Source: CAYGFH01 sp964430295 (GTDB lineage: Bacteria > Patescibacteriota > Microgenomatia > UBA10105 > UBA927). Taken from it: 64,000 bases of DNA. Made by a program: the position numbers and the translations under genes. The notes beneath the pieces are model-generated. The model had not been told where the DNA came from and searched no databases. It saw nothing but the letters and a program-made list of their open reading frames with translations. The DNA lies in NCBI GenBank assembly GCA_964430295.1, contig CAYSEV010000002.1, positions 25,429 to 89,428 on the forward strand. The letters are read 5' to 3'. Shown here piece by piece: positions 17,989 through 27,119 of this stretch; within the stretch, counting starts at the first letter, position 1, and each line of letters opens with the position of its first letter.

Positions 17989-19568
17989 GTATACGTAGCA
18001 TTGTTTTGTGGATTTGTTGTTTGTTTCTCATAGTGAATGCAGTTTTTTCATTAACCGGGTCATCATATATACCGACACATGACGGTGAGTACCATATTAT
18101 TCGCATTGTCGAATTTTCAAAAATGCTTAGGGCAGGATATCTCTTTCCCCGATGGGCACCCGACTTAAACAGCGGATATGGTATTCCTATATTCCAATAT
18201 CATTATCCGCTCCCAAATTATATAGGCTCTATACTACGATTTGTTGCGCATGATGCAGTCTATGCATTTCAATGGTCATTGGTTTTTGCATACATTGCTG
18301 TTGTAATAGGATTTTTTTATTGGTTATCCTGTTTTTATTCAATTCCCATAGCATTTTTTGGGTCAGTGATTGGGTCTTACACACCGTATCTTTTCCTTGA
18401 TATCTATGTACGGGGTGTTATTGGAGAGGTATGGGCAATCGCATTATTTGGATTTATATTAGGAAATATAGAGCGCAAGCGTTACTTATTTGCATCTTTG
18501 TGTTTTGCTCTTCTAATACTTTCTCATAATATTTCTGCAATGATATTTGGCATATATGTATGTTGCTACGCACTCTATAGGCATCGAAACGTATATTTTT
18601 TGGCAATCGGTGCACTTTTGGCATCTTATTTTTGGATACCTGCTGTATTTGAACAAACGTATGTAGTAGGTTTAAACACAGTTAATTTTCGTGACCATTT
18701 TGTACAACTATATGAATTTCTGATCCCTTCATGGGGCACACAGTTTTCAGCAACGGGTGCAATAGGAAATAAAATGTCATTTCAGTTCGGAATTATACCT
18801 CTCAGTATCAGCATCCTTGTAGTCATTGGCAGTGTGCGTGAAAAAAATATGAGAGTTGCATCACCACTGCGTTTTTTAGTGTTAACGATGTTTGCCTTTA
18901 TGTTGTTATTTCCGATTTCAACGCCAATCTGGAATGTGTTGTTTCCTCTGCAGTTTGTACAATATCCATGGAGATTTTTATCGTTTGCTATTCCTATTAC
19001 AGCATTTGGAGTGTCATACATTATATATAAACGTAAATCTTTTATGCTCTCTCTGTTGATATTAGTTAGTGTCTTAGGTCTTACATGGAAGTATGTTCGA
19101 CCAGTTTTGTATCAACCAAGGAATGAATCGTATTATCTGTCTAGGTCAAATTTTACAGATGGCACATCATCTATGGGAAACAGTTTTTCTACAGTGTGGT
19201 CTTCGTGGAAAGAAACAAGACCAATATCAGATATTACAGTGAATCATGGGATCATTACGACGAGGATAGTATCCCGCTACCTTAAAAAAACGTTCCAGGT
19301 CAACATGTCTCAACACGGAGAAGTGCAGGTAAATACCGTATATTTCCCTGGTTGGATTGCATATGTAGATGGTAAGCAAACAGAAATAGAGTATAAAAAA
19401 GATGGAATAATACACATATCTGTACCTGAAGGAGTTCATGAGATAACAATTTATTTTACTGAAACGCCACTGCGATTGTTCGCAGATGTTTTATCAATTG
19501 CCAGTTTAATAGGTGTACTAGGATGGGGTATACTTTCACTACGAAACGCAAAAGATCGCGTTACATAA
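17985..19568 (+). CDS. THDG-type polytopic membrane protein
   Basis: The third member of this family in the window, 527 residues. It contains PTHDGEYHIIRIVEF (THDG 31-34), PRWAPDLNSGYGIPIF, DIYVRGVIGEVWA and LSHNISAM. YFWIPAVFEQTY precedes the central loop, and QYPWRFLSF and VYFPGWIAYVDG match the C-terminal parts of the other two. The upstream ATGA overlap with an MptB-like enzyme supports a joint role in lipid-linked sugar transfer. Whether these proteins are themselves catalytic is not established by the sequence. Confidence 0.72.
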   Translation: MSIRSIVLWICCLFLIVNAVFSLTGSSYIPTHDGEYHIIRIVEFSKMLRAGYLFPRWAPDLNSGYGIPIFQYHYPLPNYIGSILRFVAHDAVYAFQWSLVFAYIAVVIGFFYWLSCFYSIPIAFFGSVIGSYTPYLFLDIYVRGVIGEVWAIALFGFILGNIERKRYLFASLCFALLILSHNISAMIFGIYVCCYALYRHRNVYFLAIGALLASYFWIPAVFEQTYVVGLNTVNFRDHFVQLYEFLIPSWGTQFSATGAIGNKMSFQFGIIPLSISILVVIGSVREKNMRVASPLRFLVLTMFAFMLLFPISTPIWNVLFPLQFVQYPWRFLSFAIPITAFGVSYIIYKRKSFMLSLLILVSVLGLTWKYVRPVLYQPRNESYYLSRSNFTDGTSSMGNSFSTVWSSWKETRPISDITVNHGIITTRIVSRYLKKTFQVNMSQHGEVQVNTVYFPGWIAYVDGKQTEIEYKKDGIIHISVPEGVHEITIYFTETPLRLFADVLSIASLIGVLGWGILSLRNAKDRVT

Positions 19569-19570
19569 AT

Positions 19571-20608
19571 ATGCATATTGCAATAGATATTTCACCACTT
19601 GAATCTGGCCATAATGGAAGAGGCGTTGGTGTGTATACAAAGTTACTTATTGAAGCGATACAGACATATCAGAAAGAGCATGTTGTATCCCTCGTTACTC
19701 ATCAACATGATATTCCCGATACATGTAATATCGTGCACTACCCGTACTTTGATCCGTTTTTTTTAACATTACCGCTTATTCGGAAATATCCTACTGTAGT
19801 AACAGTTCACGATGTTATACCTCTATTATATCCGGACAAATTTCCTGCAGGGATAAAGGGGTCTATTAAATTCCAAATTCAGAAATTTTCACTATCGTCT
19901 GTAAAACGGATTATTACTGATTCAAATACTTCTAAAGAAGATATTAAAAAAGTATTTAATCGGGACCCGAAATCCATAGATGTTGTGTATCTGGCTTCAT
20001 CAATACGTGAACATGGAAGCACAACGATAGGTTCATCTCAGAAAGAATTAAAATCATCACCGTATATCATGTATGTAGGTGATGTGAATTGGAATAAAAA
20101 TATTCTAGGACTGCTGACTGCCTTTGCCAACATAATAAAGACCCATCCGACTCTTCAACTATTACTTGTTGGTAAATCGTTTTGCGACGAATCCCTAGTA
20201 GAAGTTCAAGAGATAAAACAGCAAATAAATTCACTTAATCTCGAATCACATATACAAATGCCCGGGTTTGTTGACACAAAAACACTTGTAGAATTATATA
20301 AAAATGCTATTTGCCTTATTCAGCCTTCTTTTTATGAAGGGTTTGGTTTTTCCGTGGTTGATGCTCTATCTTTAGGATGTCCGGTTGTCTGTTCCCGAGT
20401 TTCATCTCTTTCAGAAATTAGCGGACCTTCTATGCAAATTGATCCAAATGTTCCTGAAACAATGACAGAACGAGTATTGGAGTTGCTTCAAATGTCCGAT
20501 ATGAAACGCAAAAAAATGATACAGGATGGATATGATTGGGTTTTGCAATTCACATGGGAAAAAGTTGCCAAAGAAACCATAGAATCATATAAAAAAGCTA
20601 TCGTATGA
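19571..20608 (+). CDS. GT4 family glycosyltransferase
   Basis: A 345-residue GT-B enzyme. The N-terminal domain opens with MHIAIDISPLES and a Gly-rich RGVGVYTK loop. The C-terminal domain has YVGDVNWNKN, the start of the nucleotide-sugar domain. Near residue 255 is EGFGFSVVDA, a version of the E-x7-E retaining motif in which the second acid is Asp. The ATG at 19571 was chosen because it puts the first beta strand at the N terminus; the frame is open further upstream inside the neighbour. It overlaps the next gene by ATGA. Confidence 0.85.
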   Translation: MHIAIDISPLESGHNGRGVGVYTKLLIEAIQTYQKEHVVSLVTHQHDIPDTCNIVHYPYFDPFFLTLPLIRKYPTVVTVHDVIPLLYPDKFPAGIKGSIKFQIQKFSLSSVKRIITDSNTSKEDIKKVFNRDPKSIDVVYLASSIREHGSTTIGSSQKELKSSPYIMYVGDVNWNKNILGLLTAFANIIKTHPTLQLLLVGKSFCDESLVEVQEIKQQINSLNLESHIQMPGFVDTKTLVELYKNAICLIQPSFYEGFGFSVVDALSLGCPVVCSRVSSLSEISGPSMQIDPNVPETMTERVLELLQMSDMKRKKMIQDGYDWVLQFTWEKVAKETIESYKKAIV

Positions 20609-21291
20609 AAAAAATTTCCATTATTATTCCGGTCTATAATGAAGAGCATACTATTGCAAAAGCAGTTGATAGTGTATGTGACACTGAACTCCCAGGTTGG
20701 CAGAAGGAAATAATTGTAGTTAATGATGGATCAACAGATAGCACAAAACAGATTCTTGATTCCCTGAAAAGAAATATACGCATCATTTCAAAGGAGAAAA
20801 ATGAAGGGAAGGGAAGCGCTCTACAAGAAGGATTTAAAGCTGCGAAAGGGGATATAATCTTAATTCAGGATGCAGATTTGGAATACAGTCCCAAAGATTA
20901 TCCTATACTTTTGGCACCGTTTGAAAATGAACAGGTGGATATTGTATATGGCTCCAGATTTTTAGGTGCACATTTATCGACAATGTTTGTTTATGAACTT
21001 GGAAATAAATTTGTGACTCTTATAACAAATATATTATTTAATACAAATATTACCGATATGGAAACAGGGTTTAAAGTGTTTCGAAAATCCGTTCTGAAGG
21101 ATATAACTATACGGGCAAAACGATTTGATGTTGAACCGGAAATTACGGCAAAAGTGCTTAAAAAAGGATATCAGATTTATGAAGTCCCGATTTCTTATTT
21201 CGGTAGAACTTTCTCAGACGGGAAAAAACTTACGTGGAGAGATGGTATAGTCGCATTTTGGACCTTAATAAAATATAAGCTATACACATAG
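20605..21291 (+). CDS. DPM1-like GT2, polyprenyl-phosphate sugar synthase
   Basis: A 228-residue GT-A enzyme without membrane segments. It has VNDGSTDST (40-48), a Gly/Lys loop KNEGKGSALQEGFKAAKGD, and the catalytic QDADLEYSP at 88-96. Length and motifs match soluble dolichyl-phosphate-mannose synthase-type enzymes, which load mannose or glucose from GDP-Man or UDP-Glc onto a polyprenyl phosphate. That product is the donor for GT-C enzymes, of which this locus has many, including the MptB-like protein at 16843. The ATGA overlap ties it to the GT4 upstream. Confidence 0.8.
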   Translation: MKKISIIIPVYNEEHTIAKAVDSVCDTELPGWQKEIIVVNDGSTDSTKQILDSLKRNIRIISKEKNEGKGSALQEGFKAAKGDIILIQDADLEYSPKDYPILLAPFENEQVDIVYGSRFLGAHLSTMFVYELGNKFVTLITNILFNTNITDMETGFKVFRKSVLKDITIRAKRFDVEPEITAKVLKKGYQIYEVPISYFGRTFSDGKKLTWRDGIVAFWTLIKYKLYT

Positions 21292-21321
21292 GCAAAATCA
21301 AAAGAGAAAATAGTTTTGCTA

Positions 21322-21327
21322 TATAAT
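21322..21327 (+). promoter_or_regulatory. Candidate -10 box upstream of the flippase gene
   Basis: A perfect TATAAT lies in the 53-base gap, one of the few real gaps in the plus-strand run. The predicted leader to the ATG at 21345 is about 11 bases. I see no convincing -35 hexamer at 16-18 bases, so this is a weak call. Confidence 0.35.
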
Positions 21328-21344
21328 GATTGAATTGAATTTTT

Positions 21345-22598
21345 ATGAAAAGAATATTTTCTAAATTTGAGAAAAACCCGCTCGCAAAAAGCGGAATGAT
21401 AGTATTTTTAGGAACATTAGTTACGAACGCATTGGCGTATTTATATCATTTGCTGATGGGTAGGCTCTTAGGTCCTGTGGGGTATGGGGAATTATCTTCG
21501 CTATTTTCGCTTCTTTATATAATAAACGTTCCTATATTGGTTGGTCAGACAGTACTTATAAAATTTGTTTCATCGTATAAAGCGAATGATGAAATAGGAA
21601 AGACAAAAGCACTGCTTATCATGGTAACCAAATATTTTATTATGGGTAGCTTGCTACTCCTTCCTCTTGTTTTATATTCGTCACCTTACATAACAGAATT
21701 TCTTCACCTTAAATCGAATGATTTATTTGTATTGGTTTACGGTATGGTTGTGTTTTCTCTTTTGGGAATCGCAATGGCGAGCGTTCTGCAGGGATATCAA
21801 ATGTTTGTATGGTCCAGTATCCTAAGTGTCTTTTCAATGGTTTTTAGAGTTTCCATCAGTATCCCTATGGCAGGATTGGGAGTATCAGGAGTTATGTGGG
21901 CAGCTCTGATCTCTGCGTTATTAGTATACATATTATATTTTTATCCGCTGAAATTTCTTCTTCCGGTTCAGTCAAAATCTATAGAAATGAAATTTTCTGA
22001 GGCGCTAACATATACTATTCCGACGTTTATTACATTATTGGGTATAACTTCAATATATTCCACTGATATCATGCTTGTGCGTCATTATTTTAACGCGTCT
22101 GATGCCGGGCTCTACGCAGCTCTCGCAGTATTGGGAAAAATTATTTTTTATGCATCCAGTGCTATCACGACAGTTCTATTTCCAATAATAGCTGAAAAAA
22201 CAGCAAGCGGTAAAAAAATGCTGTCAGAAATACGTATGGCCATTGGCATAGTGAGTATGATCTCACTTGCGCTGTGCGTGTTATTTTTTATGTTTCCCGG
22301 GTTTATTGTACGGGCATTATTTGGCAATGCGTATAGTCACGCATCTGGCCTGTTAGGTTTCTTTGGAATTTTTTTGGCAATTTTTTCTGTAGGAAACAGC
22401 TTGGCAATGTCGTGTTTGGCTGCAGGGAAAACAAAAGTATGGATATTTGCCGCAACAGCATCGATTGTACAAATTATCGGTATAGTATATTCTCATGAAC
22501 ATATTATCGAAGTTATTTGGCTAAATATTGCTGTGAGCATACTATTTGCCGTAGGGTCAGGAATATATCTCTACCGTTCAATGTATGAAAAAATTTAG
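21345..22598 (+). CDS. Wzx-type oligosaccharide flippase (MOP superfamily)
   Basis: A 417-residue integral membrane protein with about twelve to fourteen helices. It opens with KSGMIVFLGTLVTNALAYL, then MGRLLGPVGYGELSSLFSLL. The second block is the signature of polysaccharide-export MOP flippases (Wzx/RfbX, Polysacc_synt). STDIMLVRHYFNASDAGLYA in the second half is the equivalent repeat-like block. The length is normal for Wzx. It should move lipid-linked glycan units built by the surrounding GT2/GT4 enzymes across the membrane. It follows a gap with a TATAAT box and overlaps the next gene by 14 bases. Confidence 0.88.
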   Translation: MKRIFSKFEKNPLAKSGMIVFLGTLVTNALAYLYHLLMGRLLGPVGYGELSSLFSLLYIINVPILVGQTVLIKFVSSYKANDEIGKTKALLIMVTKYFIMGSLLLLPLVLYSSPYITEFLHLKSNDLFVLVYGMVVFSLLGIAMASVLQGYQMFVWSSILSVFSMVFRVSISIPMAGLGVSGVMWAALISALLVYILYFYPLKFLLPVQSKSIEMKFSEALTYTIPTFITLLGITSIYSTDIMLVRHYFNASDAGLYAALAVLGKIIFYASSAITTVLFPIIAEKTASGKKMLSEIRMAIGIVSMISLALCVLFFMFPGFIVRALFGNAYSHASGLLGFFGIFLAIFSVGNSLAMSCLAAGKTKVWIFAATASIVQIIGIVYSHEHIIEVIWLNIAVSILFAVGSGIYLYRSMYEKI

Positions 22599-23376
22599 TT
22601 TAATCATTCCGGTCTATAAACAGGGCAGCACTATAAAAAAGAATATTGAGGATATTCTGGGTACATTGTCTGTGTTGAATATTCCATTTGAAATTATCCC
22701 TGTGGTTGATGGTGAATTTGATAATAGCATGATTGAGTTGCGCAAAATAAAAGATGAAAGGGTAAAACCTGTAGGATATAAAACAAATCATGGCAAAGGA
22801 TATGCCGTTCGATATGGTTTTTCGCATGCCGATGGTGATGTTATAGGGTTTATGGACGCGGGTGGAGAATTACGATCAAGTGCCCTGCCATATATGTTGA
22901 CTCAATTCGAATTTGAGAAGTGTGATGCTATCATTGGCAGTAAACGCCATCCTAATTCTAGAATTTACTATCCCGTATACCGAAAAATATTTTCATGGGT
23001 GTATCAAAGATTGGTTCGTGTATTGTTTGGATTAAACATCAGTGATTCTCAGGTGGGAATGAAAATTTACAGCAGAAAGCTTCTTGAGCAGGTGTTGCCC
23101 AGACTGCTCGTAAAACAATTTGCTTTTGATATAGAAATATTAGCCGTATCCTATTATTTGGGGTTCAAAAATATTAAAGAAGCTCCGGTTGAAATAGATT
23201 TCATATTTGCCACTTCCACGATTGTGTGGAAAAAGATGTTTTACGTAGTATTTAATATGGTCAAAGATACTCTGGCGGTTTTTTATAGACTGCGTATTCT
23301 TCATTACTATGATGATAGTAGTAAGCGTAAGTGGAGATTTGATCCTGAATTAAATTTCAGGATTAATATTGGATAA
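22585..23376 (+). CDS. GT2 family protein with altered DxD
   Basis: A 263-residue GT-A fold protein similar in layout to DPM1-like enzymes: LIIPVYKQGSTI, VVDGEFDNS (40-48), NHGKGYAVRYGFSHADGD. At the metal-binding position it has MDAGGEL (90-96), where DADxE would be expected, so the second Asp is replaced by Gly. C-terminal SDSQVGMKIYSR and FDIEILA resemble the acceptor region of polyprenyl-phosphate transferases. It may use a different metal geometry or be inactive. It overlaps the flippase gene by 14 bases and precedes a GT4 by two. Confidence 0.75.
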   Translation: MKKFSLIIPVYKQGSTIKKNIEDILGTLSVLNIPFEIIPVVDGEFDNSMIELRKIKDERVKPVGYKTNHGKGYAVRYGFSHADGDVIGFMDAGGELRSSALPYMLTQFEFEKCDAIIGSKRHPNSRIYYPVYRKIFSWVYQRLVRVLFGLNISDSQVGMKIYSRKLLEQVLPRLLVKQFAFDIEILAVSYYLGFKNIKEAPVEIDFIFATSTIVWKKMFYVVFNMVKDTLAVFYRLRILHYYDDSSKRKWRFDPELNFRINIG

Positions 23377-23378
23377 TC

Positions 23379-24503
23379 ATGAATATACTTCTTTTAAATT
23401 GGCGTGATGTATCGCACCCAAAATCCGGAGGAGCAGAGCTGGTAACAATGGAACATGCGAAAGGGTGGGTAAAAAAAGGCCATTCAGTAACCTGGGTTAC
23501 GGCAGGCTATAATAATGCCAAAAAAAATGAAACCGTAGATGGAATCCGATTTGTACGAAGGATGGGCTCATTTTCTATTTATCTATATGTTCCGTTTTAT
23601 GTATTATGGAACAGCTTCCAATTCGATGTGATTGTTGATGAAGTACATGGATTTCCTTTTTTTACTCCGCTTGTAACTAGAAAACCGATTGTCGTATTTA
23701 TACATGAAATAGCAGGAGAGATTTGGGATTTTATGTTCCCATTCCCGAAAAATAAAATAGGAAAGCTTCTTGAATATGCGTACTTCCATCTGTATACATC
23801 ATGCATTTTTTGGACTGATGCCCCTTCCACCGTAAATGAGTTGATCAGTCGCGGCATTCCAAAAAACCGGTGTGTAGCAATACCTTGCCCAATTCCCAGA
23901 ATGAATGCTTCCATTCTTGGTTTATTCAAAAAAAAGCCAGTCAAAGAAACGAACCCTACATATCTTTTTGTATCTAGAGTAGTTCGTATGAAAGGTGTGG
24001 AAGAAGTTATAAAGGCGTTTGCCTTCATATATTTGACCGATCCGACTTCTGTATTGTGGATTATCGGCAGTGGAGAAGCAACATATATCACCGAACTTAA
24101 ACAAATGATCTCAGAATACGGATTGACAAATAATGTTGTATTTTGGGGGAGTATTTCTGATACGGATAAATATTCACTCATGAGTAAATCACATATTTTG
24201 CTTCACGCATCTGTAAAAGAAGGGTGGGGTTTAGTAGTCCTTGAAGCAGCGTATGCAGGTACCCCCTCTGTTGTATACAATGTTGGTGGTCTTCGGGATG
24301 TTGTTAAGCATGGCGAAACCGGAATTGTTGTTGATTCAAATTCTCCGAAAGAGATGGCGGAAAAGGCTATACAGCTATATAAAAATAAAAAACTATATGC
24401 GAAAATGCAGATTTCAGGAAAAAAATGGGTACAATCTATAACGTGGACAAATGTGATTCAACGAAGTTTAAATATACTCAGGAATAGTATACAATTTAGG
24501 TAA
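23379..24503 (+). CDS. GT4 family glycosyltransferase
   Basis: A 374-residue GT-B enzyme. WRDVSHPKSGGAELVTMEHA (8-27) is the N-terminal acceptor-domain motif common in GT4 proteins of exopolysaccharide clusters. The C-terminal domain contains FVSRVVRMKGVEEVIKAF and EGWGLVVLEAAYAG with E281 and E289, the E-x7-E pair of retaining transferases. It should work on the cytoplasmic face and build a lipid-linked unit. Four bases separate it from the aminotransferase gene. Confidence 0.87.
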   Translation: MNILLLNWRDVSHPKSGGAELVTMEHAKGWVKKGHSVTWVTAGYNNAKKNETVDGIRFVRRMGSFSIYLYVPFYVLWNSFQFDVIVDEVHGFPFFTPLVTRKPIVVFIHEIAGEIWDFMFPFPKNKIGKLLEYAYFHLYTSCIFWTDAPSTVNELISRGIPKNRCVAIPCPIPRMNASILGLFKKKPVKETNPTYLFVSRVVRMKGVEEVIKAFAFIYLTDPTSVLWIIGSGEATYITELKQMISEYGLTNNVVFWGSISDTDKYSLMSKSHILLHASVKEGWGLVVLEAAYAGTPSVVYNVGGLRDVVKHGETGIVVDSNSPKEMAEKAIQLYKNKKLYAKMQISGKKWVQSITWTNVIQRSLNILRNSIQFR

Positions 24504-24507
24504 ATAT

Positions 24508-25632
24508 ATGAAACAAACCATAATCCCTTTTGTAGACCTCAAGACTCAATATATCGCACTGAAAAATGATATGGATTCTGCGATGCTTTCTGTGGTTGAA
24601 AACACCAGATTTATACAGGGAAGTGATGTACGCGATTTTGAGAATAATTTTTCCCAGTACCTTGGTGCGAAACACTGTATTGGAGTGAATTCAGGAACTG
24701 ATGCACTTATACTTGGAATTCATGCCTTGGGTTTACAACAAGGGGATGAGGTTATAGTTCCTGTAAACACATTTATTGCAACAGCTTTAGGTGTTACTGA
24801 AAACAACTTGAAACCTGTATTTGTTGATTCTGAAGAGAATGGGTACGGTATCTCTCTACAGGACCTGAAAAAAAAGATAACAAAGAAAACAAAAGCAATC
24901 ATTGTGGTTCATTTATATGGAAGACCGGATAAATTGGATGAAATTGCACAAATCATAAAAGAATCAGGTCAACATATACACCTCATTGAGGATGCATGCC
25001 AGGCTCATGGAGCAATCTATAAAGATAAAAGAGTTGGCACGTTTGGGATTTTTAGTGCCTTCTCTTTTTATCCGGGGAAAAACCTGGGAGCATACGGTGA
25101 TGGAGGTGCAATAGTCACGAATGATGACATTTTGGCACAAAAGTACCGTATGGCAAGGGAATATGGACAGAAAATCAAATATGTACATGAATCTCTTGGA
25201 GTAAATTCCAGACTTGATACAATTCAGGCAGCAGTGCTGAATGTTAAACTGCCACATCTAGACGAATGGAATACAAAGCGAAGAACTCTTGCATCATATT
25301 ATACTAAAGCCTTACAAAAGAACATTTCCGCAGTGAAAACTCCTTCAGATTCTCCTGATAGATCATCTGTATTTCATTTATATGTCATAGAAGTGGAGGA
25401 TCGTGATAGCGTTCTGGAATATTTAAATTCAAATGGAATTCAGGCACTTATACACTATCCGGTCCCGTTGCATGTTCAAAAAGCCTTCTCATATCTGAAT
25501 TATAAAACAGGTGATTTCCCGAATGCTGAAAAAAGCTCGGAACGTATACTTTCACTGCCATTATTCCCCGAGCTTCGCACGGATCAGATAGATACAATCG
25601 TTTCTACACTATCAAAATTTTATGCAAGCTGA
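24508..25632 (+). CDS. DegT/DnrJ/EryC1 sugar aminotransferase (WbpE-like)
   Basis: A 374-residue PLP enzyme with all expected residues. NSGTDALILGIHALG (61-75) binds the phosphate, EDACQAHGA has the Asp (D162) that pairs with the pyridine nitrogen, and SFYPGKNLGAYGDGG carries the Schiff-base lysine K191. It should aminate a keto-sugar nucleotide. The next two genes encode a hexapeptide acyltransferase and a Gfo/Idh dehydrogenase, the set used for UDP-2,3-diacetamido-2,3-dideoxy-glucuronate (WbpB-WbpE-WbpD). A C3 aminotransferase role is therefore the best inference. A 3-amino-6-deoxy-sugar role (FdtB/QdtB type) is the alternative. Confidence 0.85.
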   Translation: MKQTIIPFVDLKTQYIALKNDMDSAMLSVVENTRFIQGSDVRDFENNFSQYLGAKHCIGVNSGTDALILGIHALGLQQGDEVIVPVNTFIATALGVTENNLKPVFVDSEENGYGISLQDLKKKITKKTKAIIVVHLYGRPDKLDEIAQIIKESGQHIHLIEDACQAHGAIYKDKRVGTFGIFSAFSFYPGKNLGAYGDGGAIVTNDDILAQKYRMAREYGQKIKYVHESLGVNSRLDTIQAAVLNVKLPHLDEWNTKRRTLASYYTKALQKNISAVKTPSDSPDRSSVFHLYVIEVEDRDSVLEYLNSNGIQALIHYPVPLHVQKAFSYLNYKTGDFPNAEKSSERILSLPLFPELRTDQIDTIVSTLSKFYAS

Positions 25633-26098
25633 TTTATTCCAAATCATTCGTGAATGCAAAATAGGTAAACGCACCAAAATGTGGGGATTTATTAATCTGT
25701 ATGGGTGTGAGATAGGTGATGATTGCCTGATTGGCACATTCGTTGAGATTCAAAATAACGTAAAAATAGGCAACAAAGTACGGGTGCAATCTCATTCTTT
25801 TATATGCAGCGGTGTCAGTATTGAAGACGATGTTTTCATAGGACACCATGTGGTATTTATAAATGACAATTATCCGCATGCCGTAAATGCAAAAGGGGAT
25901 CCCATTACACAGGATGATTGGGAATTACGGCCTGTTCAAATTAAAAAAGGAGCTACAATAGGATCAAATGCAACAATTTTGGGTGGTATAACTATTGGTG
26001 AATATGCAATGGTTGGTGCCGGAAGTGTTGTAACAAAAGACGTTCCTGCGCATGCAGTTGTGTATGGAAATCCTGCAAAGATTAAGGAAAAAAACTAA
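25622..26098 (+). CDS. Hexapeptide-repeat sugar N-acyltransferase (WbpD-like)
   Basis: A 158-residue left-handed beta-helix protein built of imperfect hexapeptides (IGDDCLIGTFVEIQNNVKIG, IGSNATILGGITIG). FIGHHVVFINDNYPHA carries a candidate catalytic His in the loop. The ending VGAGSVVTKDVPAHAVVYG is typical of sugar acetyltransferases. Length and motifs fit WbpD/WlbB and also FdtC/QdtC. The Gfo/Idh partner next door favours the WbpD reaction, acetylation of the 3-amino group of UDP-GlcNAc3NA. It overlaps the aminotransferase gene by 11 bases. Confidence 0.82.
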   Translation: MQADLFQIIRECKIGKRTKMWGFINLYGCEIGDDCLIGTFVEIQNNVKIGNKVRVQSHSFICSGVSIEDDVFIGHHVVFINDNYPHAVNAKGDPITQDDWELRPVQIKKGATIGSNATILGGITIGEYAMVGAGSVVTKDVPAHAVVYGNPAKIKEKN

Positions 26099-26099
26099 T

Positions 26100-27119
26100 A
26101 TGAAACACATTGGTATAGTCGGTTGGGGTTACTGGGGGAGGAATTACGCAAAATATTTTGATGCATACCTTGGTGCTGTATTGTCGCATGTATGTGATCT
26201 TCGACAGGATATGTTGGATGATGCAAAAAAACTATATCCTCATTTCATAACAACAACAAAGCTTCAGGATCTGATTGATGCCAAATTAGATGGGGTGATT
26301 ATTGCCTCTCCTGCCAGTGCTCATTTCCCGATTGCGAAAGTCTTCCTGGAGGCGGGTATCCCCTTGCTGATAGAAAAACCACTGACAAATTCCACGGAAA
26401 CCTCTAAAGAACTTATGAAAATAGCTAAAAAAAATAAAACAAAAATATTGGTTGGTCATACGTTTATATATAATCAATCAGTGCGTTTTCTAAAAAACGA
26501 AATAGATGCAAACCGATTCGGAAAAATATATTATCTGGAGTTCCGTCGCCAAAGTTATGGTCCTGTCAGGGACGATGTGAATGTTATTTGGGATTTTGCT
26601 CCGCATGATGTTGCCATAGCACAGTATCTACTCGGAGGTATCTCTCCGATTTCTGTATCTGTCCAGAGTGGTATCTTTTCCCGACATAACAAAGAGGATA
26701 TGGCGGTCATCGTATTGAAATATCCGGGTAATATTATGGTAAATATAAATGTCGGTTGGTTATATCCTATTAAAATACGTTCAGTCACACTATTGGGAGA
26801 TAAACAAATGGCCGTTTTTGAAGATACAAATACAGCAGCTCCCATAAGTATTTACGATACAAGTCTTACTTATCCTAAAGAAGAAGATCCTTCAGGTGCA
26901 TCTTTTCGGTTGGGGGAAATACGAATCCCCAGAATTCAGTCTGTAGATCCGCTTAAAACACAACTTCAGCATTTTATGGCGTACTTAGACGGAAATGAAA
27001 ATCCTCTGACACCAGTTGAAGATGGACTCACTATTGTGTCTATTCTTGAAGCGATGCAGGAATCTGTTAAAACAGGTAAGACGATAGATATGAACGAATG
27101 GTTTGCTCATCATTCATAA
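26100..27119 (+). CDS. Gfo/Idh/MocA sugar-nucleotide oxidoreductase (WbpB-like)
   Basis: A 339-residue NAD-dependent dehydrogenase. The Rossmann motif GIVGWGYWGRNY is at 5-16, the catalytic EKP at 92-94, and WDFAPHDVAIAQ at 164-175 supplies the HD pair. It should oxidise C3 of a UDP-sugar to a ketone, feeding the aminotransferase two genes upstream. I chose the ATG at 26100 because it follows the upstream stop directly and starts at the first beta strand. A UDP-GlcNAc 6-dehydrogenase (WbpA), needed to make the uronic acid substrate, is not in the window. Confidence 0.82.
   Translation: MKHIGIVGWGYWGRNYAKYFDAYLGAVLSHVCDLRQDMLDDAKKLYPHFITTTKLQDLIDAKLDGVIIASPASAHFPIAKVFLEAGIPLLIEKPLTNSTETSKELMKIAKKNKTKILVGHTFIYNQSVRFLKNEIDANRFGKIYYLEFRRQSYGPVRDDVNVIWDFAPHDVAIAQYLLGGISPISVSVQSGIFSRHNKEDMAVIVLKYPGNIMVNINVGWLYPIKIRSVTLLGDKQMAVFEDTNTAAPISIYDTSLTYPKEEDPSGASFRLGEIRIPRIQSVDPLKTQLQHFMAYLDGNENPLTPVEDGLTIVSILEAMQESVKTGKTIDMNEWFAHHS

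Noticed and set aside
23597..24181. A 194-codon open frame on the minus strand
   Set aside because: It is entirely inside the GT4 gene at 23379 on the other strand, lacks any recognisable domain, and its length is explained by the codon structure of the real gene.
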